Shown here: piece after piece, positions 59,443 through 64,000 of the stretch
Layout of the letters: the number at the start of each line of letters is the position of its first letter
How positions within the stretch are numbered: position 1 is the stretch's first letter
DNA from: Pseudomonas sp. MWU15-20650
GTDB lineage: Bacteria > Pseudomonadota > Gammaproteobacteria > Pseudomonadales > Pseudomonadaceae
Length of the DNA stretch: 64,000 nucleotides
Assembly: GCF_023242475.1 (NCBI RefSeq)
Contig: NZ_JALJFG010000001.1
Span: 186,001-250,000, forward strand
Direction of reading: 5' to 3'
Notes under the pieces: generated by a model
Databases searched by the model: none
Seen by the model: the letters and a program-made list of their open reading frames with translations, nothing else
What the model was told of the DNA's origin: nothing
Translations under genes and position numbers: made by a program

Positions 59443-60435
59443 TCATGCTCGAAATTGGCTCGGTGCCAGTCCGCTCCAACGCACAAACGCATGCCGGAAG
59501 CTGGCTGTCTCGCTGAACCCCAGCGCTTCTGCAATCCGGTAGATCGGCCACTGGCCATCAGCAAGCAGTTGCTTGGCGCGCTCGAAGCGCAACTCGTCCA
59601 GTAGTTCTTGATAGCTGCTACCCAAGTCATGCAGGTGTCGGCGCAGGGTACGCGCTGAACAATTCATCTGTTCGGCCAAGCCTTCCAGGCCCGGCGCGGC
59701 GTTGAGCTGGGCGGTGAGCAGCTGGCGAATCCTGCCCAGCCAGGCCTGGCGCCCGGTGAACTCCAGGTTCTGCTTGCGGCAGCGTTCAGCCATGGCCCGG
59801 TGGGTAATGGCATCCGCCAAGGGAAGTGGTTGCTCGAGCCAATGCTGGTCGAAGGCAAAGGCATTGGCCGTGGCTTGAAATTGCGTCGGACACGGGAAGT
59901 GTTCGGCGTAGCGCGCGCGGTAGTCAGGAGCATCATGTTCAAAGCGTGCAGCGAGTAGCGGCAGCGGCTGGCCGAGCAGGTCGTCGCAGATCACCTTGAG
60001 CGATGTCAGGCACAGTTCAACGTTGAACGTTTCCAGTGTGGGATTTTCTCGGTAGTCGCTGGCGGTGAACCAGATTCGCCCGTCATCCTCTTCAAGGCTC
60101 AGCTCGAAAAGTGTTCCCAGCAGCGCCGGATAACGCAGTGCGAGGCGTAAAGCGTCACCGAAGGTGGCACTGGTGAGTAGGGCGTAACCGAGCATGCCGT
60201 AGGCCGAGACATGCATCTGGCGGCCGAGCTCCAGGCCCACGTCCTGGCGCAAGGCGACGGCATTGGCGCATACGCGCATTTCCTGATTGGTGGTGATGCG
60301 GGTGTCGGCACGGCTCAAGTCCGAGGCGTAGATACCACTGCCGGCCAGCAGTGCCTCGGCGGGCAGGCCTTCGGCCTTGAAGGTGTTGAGTACCAGGGAC
60401 ACGGCATTGAGGGTGGTGAGGTGGGAGTGCAGCAT
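59443..60435 (-). CDS. AraC-family transcriptional regulator
   Basis: 330 residues. An arabinose-binding-like ligand domain (about 20-200) precedes two AraC helix-turn-helices (about 235-330, AEQMNCSARTLRRHLHDLG and IYRIAEALGFSETASFRHAF). It resembles OruR/ArgR-type regulators. It lies upstream of and on the same strand as the acetylpolyamine pair (132-base gap), so it may activate them; an inducing amine is inference. A 10-bp hairpin covers the ribosome site (see 60441). Confidence 0.88.
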   Translation of the reverse strand: MLHSHLTTLNAVSLVLNTFKAEGLPAEALLAGSGIYASDLSRADTRITTNQEMRVCANAVALRQDVGLELGRQMHVSAYGMLGYALLTSATFGDALRLALRYPALLGTLFELSLEEDDGRIWFTASDYRENPTLETFNVELCLTSLKVICDDLLGQPLPLLAARFEHDAPDYRARYAEHFPCPTQFQATANAFAFDQHWLEQPLPLADAITHRAMAERCRKQNLEFTGRQAWLGRIRQLLTAQLNAAPGLEGLAEQMNCSARTLRRHLHDLGSSYQELLDELRFERAKQLLADGQWPIYRIAEALGFSETASFRHAFVRWSGLAPSQFRA

Positions 60436-60440
60436 GGGAA

Positions 60441-60465
60441 CTTCCAGCCAGGGGATGGCTGGAAG
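60441..60465 (-). promoter_or_regulatory. Hairpin at the ribosome site of the AraC-type gene
   Basis: CTTCCAGCCA-GGGGA-TGGCTGGAAG is a perfect 10-bp inverted repeat beginning six bases upstream of the start codon, so GGAAG of the ribosome site is in the stem. It also lies 21 bases after the asparaginase stop and may help end that transcript. Confidence 0.6.
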
Positions 60466-60485
60466 TGGAGCAATTTATATGCCGG

Positions 60486-61463
60486 TCAGCTCAGTTCGCC
60501 GCACAGGTCGAGCTCTACCAGGCGGCGCACTTCGTTGATCGTCAGTCCTGCACCGAGTAGCGCCTGCAACTTGCCGAACGCCGCTTCGCGAGTCATGCCA
60601 CCGCCGGACAGTACGCCTACACCACGCAAACGGCTGCCGGCTTCGTACACGTCCAGCTCCACGCCGCCTTCATGGCATTGGGTGATAGCCACCACCACCA
60701 CGCCAAGCTCGTGCGCACGCTGGAGGCTGGCAAGGAACGCCGGGTTATCGCTTGGCCCCGTGCCGCTGCCGAAGCATTCGAGCACGAGTGCCTGGACACC
60801 ACCGTTGATCAGCGCGTCCAACTGGCCTGCGTCGATACCCGGCACCAGTGGTAGCACGCCGACGTTGGCCAATGCCTTGGGCTGGCGATAATCCAGGGCG
60901 GCGGGAAGCGACTCGGCCTTGGCCACGCCACCGTTGCGCTGCAGCGCTGCAAAGGGGTGACGACCAAAACTACGAATTTTCGCGCAACGGGTCGGCGCCA
61001 TCAACGCGCCATGGAAATACAGCTGCACGCCCGGCGCCAAGCCTTTGCCCAATGCCTGCAGCGCGCCGCTGACGTTTTCCCAGGCATCACTGTCCGGCAC
61101 GCCGGCAGGCAGCATGGAGCCCGTAAACACGACCGGCGCCGGCAGGCCCAGCAGTTGGAAACTCATGGCGGCCGCGCTGTAGGCCAGGGTGTCGGTGCCA
61201 TGCAGGATCAGTACCGCGTCGCAGCCCTCATCCATGGCCTCGACCACGGCGACGCGCAGGCGCTGCCAGTAGGCGGGGGTCATGTTGGCGCTGTCGATCA
61301 GTGGGGACATCTCCCGGAAGCGCCAGGCGGGCACTGCCAGGTCGGCAAGCTGTTCGCGCATGCGCGCTTCAAAACCGGACGCCGGGGCCAGGCCATTGGC
61401 GCTGGCCTGCATGCCAATGGTGCCACCGGTGTAGAGCACCATGACGTTGTTAGCTGGTTGCAT
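60486..61463 (-). CDS. ansA: Asparaginase
   Basis: 325 residues with AGGAG before the ATG. The two threonine motifs are present: LYTGGTIGMQAS (about 10-21) and LILHGTDTLAYSAA (about 86-99). No signal peptide, so the enzyme is cytosolic (type I). It hydrolyses asparagine to aspartate and ammonia. It is on the same strand as the symporter and aspA genes further along, which would import the amino acid and remove ammonia from aspartate. The symbol is by type; glutaminase-asparaginase activity cannot be excluded. Confidence 0.88.
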   Translation of the reverse strand: MQPANNVMVLYTGGTIGMQASANGLAPASGFEARMREQLADLAVPAWRFREMSPLIDSANMTPAYWQRLRVAVVEAMDEGCDAVLILHGTDTLAYSAAAMSFQLLGLPAPVVFTGSMLPAGVPDSDAWENVSGALQALGKGLAPGVQLYFHGALMAPTRCAKIRSFGRHPFAALQRNGGVAKAESLPAALDYRQPKALANVGVLPLVPGIDAGQLDALINGGVQALVLECFGSGTGPSDNPAFLASLQRAHELGVVVVAITQCHEGGVELDVYEAGSRLRGVGVLSGGGMTREAAFGKLQALLGAGLTINEVRRLVELDLCGELS

Positions 61464-61479
61464 GAAAATCTCCTGAACG

Positions 61480-61522
61480 AAAAACGCCGCCGGGCCCAGA
61501 GCATGCCCAAGGCCGGGCGGCG
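61480..61522 (-). terminator. Terminator of the symporter gene
   Basis: On the minus strand a stem of seven pairs, one mismatch and three more (CGCCGCC...GGCGGCG) is followed by TTTTT. It lies 17 bases after the symporter stop and 17 before the asparaginase start, so the two genes are separate transcripts at least in part. Confidence 0.8.
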
Positions 61523-61538
61523 TGTCATCTGTCTACGC

Positions 61539-62990
61539 TCAGTGTTGCGTTTGAGCGTTCAGTTCAGCGGATGCTTGAGCGGTTGGCTCAGACTTCACCG
61601 GGCTCGCCGGCCACGCCTTGCGGTCCAGGTCCAGGTCAGGGAACTGGCTGGAGTCGAACACTGGGGTCTTGATGCCCGCAGCGCGCTGGTTGTCGTAGTC
61701 GTTCAGGATGCGCATGGCGATCTTGAACAGGAACACCAGGGCGAACAGGTTGACGAATGCCAGCATGGTCATGGTGATGTCGGCAAAGGCGAACACGGTG
61801 CTCAGGTTCTCGATCGAACCCCAGAAAATCAGCACCAGCACCAGCGCGCGATAACCCATCAGCACCTTGCGGTTGTTACCCACCAGAAAGCGCAGGTTGC
61901 TCTCGCCCAGGTAGTAGTTGTACATGATCGAGGTGAACACGAACAACGCCAGGGCCACCGAGATGAACATGCGGCCCCAGTCACCCACTACGGCAGCCAG
62001 GGAGTTCTGGGTCAGGGCAATGCCGTCGCCTTCAAAGCCTGGAGTGTAGAAACCGGAGAGCAGGATCAGCAGCGCGGTGCAGGTGCAGATCACGAAGGTG
62101 TCGAGGAACACGCTGAACGCTTGCACCACGCCTTGCGCGATCGGGTGTTCTACCGCAGCGACGGCGGCCACGTTAGGCGCACTGCCCAGGCCGGCTTCGT
62201 TGGCGAACACGCCGCGTTTCACACCCATGATGATTGCGCTGCCCACCAGGCCACCGAAGGCTTGGTCGAGGCCGAAGGCGCTCTTGACGATGGTCGCGAG
62301 CATGGCCGGCACGTGGTCGAATTGCAGCACGATCACGTACAGGGTCACGGCAATGTAGACCAGGGTCTTGACCGGTACCAGCAGGTCGGCGATCGAGGCG
62401 ATACGCTTGATCCCGCCGATGAACACCAGGCCCAACAGCACAGCCAGGGCCAGGCCGGTGTAGGTGGTGTCGAGGCCGAAAGCGTTATTCAGCGAGTGGG
62501 TCACGGCGTGGGCTTGCAGGCCGTTGAAGGCAAAACCGAAGGTCACCAGCAACAGGAACGCCATCACCATACCCAGCCAGCGCTTCTGCAGACCGTGCTG
62601 GATGTAATAGGCCGGGCCGCCACGGAAGGTACCTTCGGCGTCGGTACGCTTGTACAACTGGCCGAGGGAGCACTCGATAAAGCTCGAAGACATGCCCACC
62701 AGCGCGGTGACCCACATCCAGAACACGGCACCCGGGCCACCCAGGGTGACGGCAATGCCGACACCGGCAATGTTACCGGCGCCTACGCGGCCGGCCAGGC
62801 TGAGCATCAGCGCCTGGAACGAGCTGAGTTGGCCGGCGCTGCTCTTGAGGCTGTCGCGAAATACCGAAAACATGTGGAAAAAGTGACGCAACTGCACGAA
62901 ACGCGAACGGATCGTGAAATAACCGCCGAGCCCGACAATGAGCACGATCAGTACTTTCCCTGAGAGGAAGTCGTTGATGACTTCGAGCAT
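61539..62990 (-). CDS. Alanine/glycine:cation symporter (AGCS family)
   Basis: 483 residues from the ATG at 62990. About eleven hydrophobic helices, with family motifs GRVGAGNIAGVGIAVTLGGP and GLVGSAIIMGVKRGVFANEA, GLGSAPNVAAVAAVEHPIAQ. It imports a small neutral amino acid with Na+ or H+. The last 70 residues are hydrophilic and cytosolic. The asparaginase and aspartase genes alongside suggest that asparagine or aspartate uptake may be its role, which is inference. Confidence 0.9.
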   Translation of the reverse strand: MLEVINDFLSGKVLIVLIVGLGGYFTIRSRFVQLRHFFHMFSVFRDSLKSSAGQLSSFQALMLSLAGRVGAGNIAGVGIAVTLGGPGAVFWMWVTALVGMSSSFIECSLGQLYKRTDAEGTFRGGPAYYIQHGLQKRWLGMVMAFLLLVTFGFAFNGLQAHAVTHSLNNAFGLDTTYTGLALAVLLGLVFIGGIKRIASIADLLVPVKTLVYIAVTLYVIVLQFDHVPAMLATIVKSAFGLDQAFGGLVGSAIIMGVKRGVFANEAGLGSAPNVAAVAAVEHPIAQGVVQAFSVFLDTFVICTCTALLILLSGFYTPGFEGDGIALTQNSLAAVVGDWGRMFISVALALFVFTSIMYNYYLGESNLRFLVGNNRKVLMGYRALVLVLIFWGSIENLSTVFAFADITMTMLAFVNLFALVFLFKIAMRILNDYDNQRAAGIKTPVFDSSQFPDLDLDRKAWPASPVKSEPTAQASAELNAQTQH

Positions 62991-63293
62991 GGAGTGTTCC
63001 TCGCTGATTTTTTTAATGGCAAACGCAGGACGGTTTGATGCATCGCTCGGCACCAGGCAGTGCACGACGCTTCACCCCAATCCTTTTGCGGGTGTTGTTA
63101 TTCATGCGCTTTCGCGTTGTATCCGGGCCTCTTTACCGACGGACTCAGACGCGAAGAGGGGCGGCACTATACCTAGGCGAGCGTGATCCGTCTGCACGGG
63201 CCGATTAAAGGTTTCAGCCAGGTGGTTACAGGCAAGGAGGGTTTGCAGAGCGATATTGGATTTTTTATGGGCGTCATTTCACAACCTCGAGGC
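62991..63293. other. Intergenic region, promoter of the symporter gene
   Basis: About 300 bases without a convincing gene. Short candidate frames here lack ribosome sites. The promoter of the symporter gene must be here, but I could not place -35/-10 elements with confidence. Confidence 0.5.
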
Positions 63294-63328
63294 AAAAAAA
63301 AGGGCCTGAAGAACGAGCCTTCAGGCCC
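63294..63328 (-). terminator. Rho-independent terminator of aspA
   Basis: On the minus strand GGGCCTGAA pairs with TTCAGGCCC around a nine-base loop, and eight T follow (A-run 63294-63301 on plus). It lies 54 bases after the aspA stop. Confidence 0.92.
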
Positions 63329-63382
63329 TCAAAAGGTGAGAGGTGTCTAGTCCCTCAACCTGGTGAGCGGTGCAACAAACGC

Positions 63383-64000
63383 TTAGGCCTTCAGCGGGAC
63401 CAAGCGTGGGGCAATCATGTTTTCGGGGCGCAGGATGTCGTCGAGCATGGCGTCGTCGAGCAAGCCTTCTTCGCGCACCAGTTCCAGCACGCCGCGGCCG
63501 CTTTCAAGGGCAATACGCGCAATGCGGGTGGCATTTTCATAACCGATGTATGGGTTCAGCGCGGTGACCAGGCCAATGGAGTGCTCCACCAGCTCGCGGC
63601 AGCGGGCTTCGTTGGCGGTGATGCCGACGATGCAGTGCTCGCGCAGCATGTCCATGGCGCGTTGCAGCAGGCGGATCGAGTCGAAGATCTTGAAGGCGAT
63701 CAGCGGCTCCATCACGTTCAACTGCAGTTGGCCGCCTTCGGCTGCCATGGTCAGGGCCAGGTCGTTACCGATGACTTGGAACGCCACTTGGTTGACCGCT
63801 TCCGGGATCACCGGGTTGACCTTGCCAGGCATGATCGAGCTGCCCGGCTGGCGCGCTGGCAGGTTGATCTCGTTGATGCCGGTACGTGGGCCGCTGGAGA
63901 GCAGGCGCAGGTCGTTGCAGATCTTCGACAGCTTCACCGCAGTACGCTTGAGCATGCCGGAGAACAGCACGAAGGCGCCCATGTCGGAGGTGGCTTCGAT
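63383..64000 (-). CDS. aspA: Aspartate ammonia-lyase, C-terminal part (cut by window edge)
   Basis: 206 codons, open to the right edge; the 5' part lies outside. The fumarase/aspartase signature [20 protein letters not shown] is complete and the following [20 protein letters not shown] and [20 protein letters not shown] fit aspartase rather than FumC. It converts aspartate to fumarate and ammonia. Its terminator is at 63294. With asparaginase and the symporter it fits an asparagine/aspartate catabolic cluster. Confidence 0.92.
   Translation of the reverse strand: MEATSDMGAFVLFSGMLKRTAVKLSKICNDLRLLSSGPRTGINEINLPARQPGSSIMPGKVNPVIPEAVNQVAFQVIGNDLALTMAAEGGQLQLNVMEPLIAFKIFDSIRLLQRAMDMLREHCIVGITANEARCRELVEHSIGLVTALNPYIGYENATRIARIALESGRGVLELVREEGLLDDAMLDDILRPENMIAPRLVPLKA

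Noticed and set aside
60957..62963. 668-codon plus-strand frame opposite asparaginase and the symporter
   Set aside because: It overlaps two clear minus-strand genes with a terminator between them; the product is Gln/His/Arg-rich without domains.
1..64000. tRNA, rRNA, CRISPR arrays, prophage or insertion sequences
   Set aside because: None was seen: no cloverleaf with CCA-type ends, no regularly spaced repeats with unique spacers, and no transposase or integrase frame.

Overview
This window looks like a chromosomal segment of a Pseudomonas of the fluorescens group. The evidence is the high GC, the pyrimidine/zinc-sparing cluster typical of Pseudomonas, the uvrD - GGDEF/EAL - rccR - pycR - pycA - oadA gene order, and the scattered REP-type palindromes (TGTGGGAGGGGGC family). 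No rRNA, tRNA, CRISPR array, prophage or transposase was seen. Genes at both edges are cut by the window.

Layout. 1-3620 (minus): a membrane-lipid operon like E. coli ynbA-ynbC-ynbD. 3806-11710 (plus): three overlapping SPFH-domain membrane proteins (one with a 15-histidine N-terminus), a CPC-type P-type metal ATPase, and a bufferin-type RiPP operon (DUF2282 precursor, DUF692/MNIO enzyme, DUF2063 partner). 11797-14474: cyclopropane fatty acid synthase and cardiolipin synthase. 15123-25871: a zinc-starvation (Zur) island. A minus-strand operon (folE2, metal ABC transporter, hisI, gamma-carbonic anhydrase, dihydroorotase) and a plus-strand amidase diverge from one Zur box. A second Zur box serves dksA2-zigA-DUF1826-COG0523 GTPase and probably a small secreted protein. 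25865-33810: housekeeping genes (DUF3301, pdxY, thioesterase, K+/H+ antiporter, SUKH protein, Tim44-like protein, uvrD). 34090-42821: a c-di-GMP protein, the regulators RccR and PycR, and a two-subunit pyruvate carboxylase/oxaloacetate decarboxylase.

42888-45960 is a rearranged autotransporter locus: a barrel-only gene, a passenger-only gene and a barrel remnant, with similar upstream segments. 45952-48603: amino-acid ABC genes divergent from a homocysteine S-methyltransferase. 48607-52005: paiB, two GNAT genes and a MocR regulator whose linker DNA carries a 12-bp-periodic row of DnaA-box-like 9-mers. 52012-57063: a 1534-residue DUF6543 (dermonecrotic-toxin-type) protein and the relic of a second one. 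57188-60435: a polyamine-binding protein, an acetylpolyamine-amidohydrolase-like enzyme and an AraC regulator. 60486-64000: asparaginase, an alanine/glycine-type symporter and the C-terminal part of aspartase, which together suggest asparagine/aspartate catabolism.

The most interesting parts are the SPFH/ATPase/bufferin cluster with its intercistronic hairpin, the split autotransporter, the DnaA-box array inside a coding sequence, and the toxin locus. All family assignments come from reading the sequence; no search was run.
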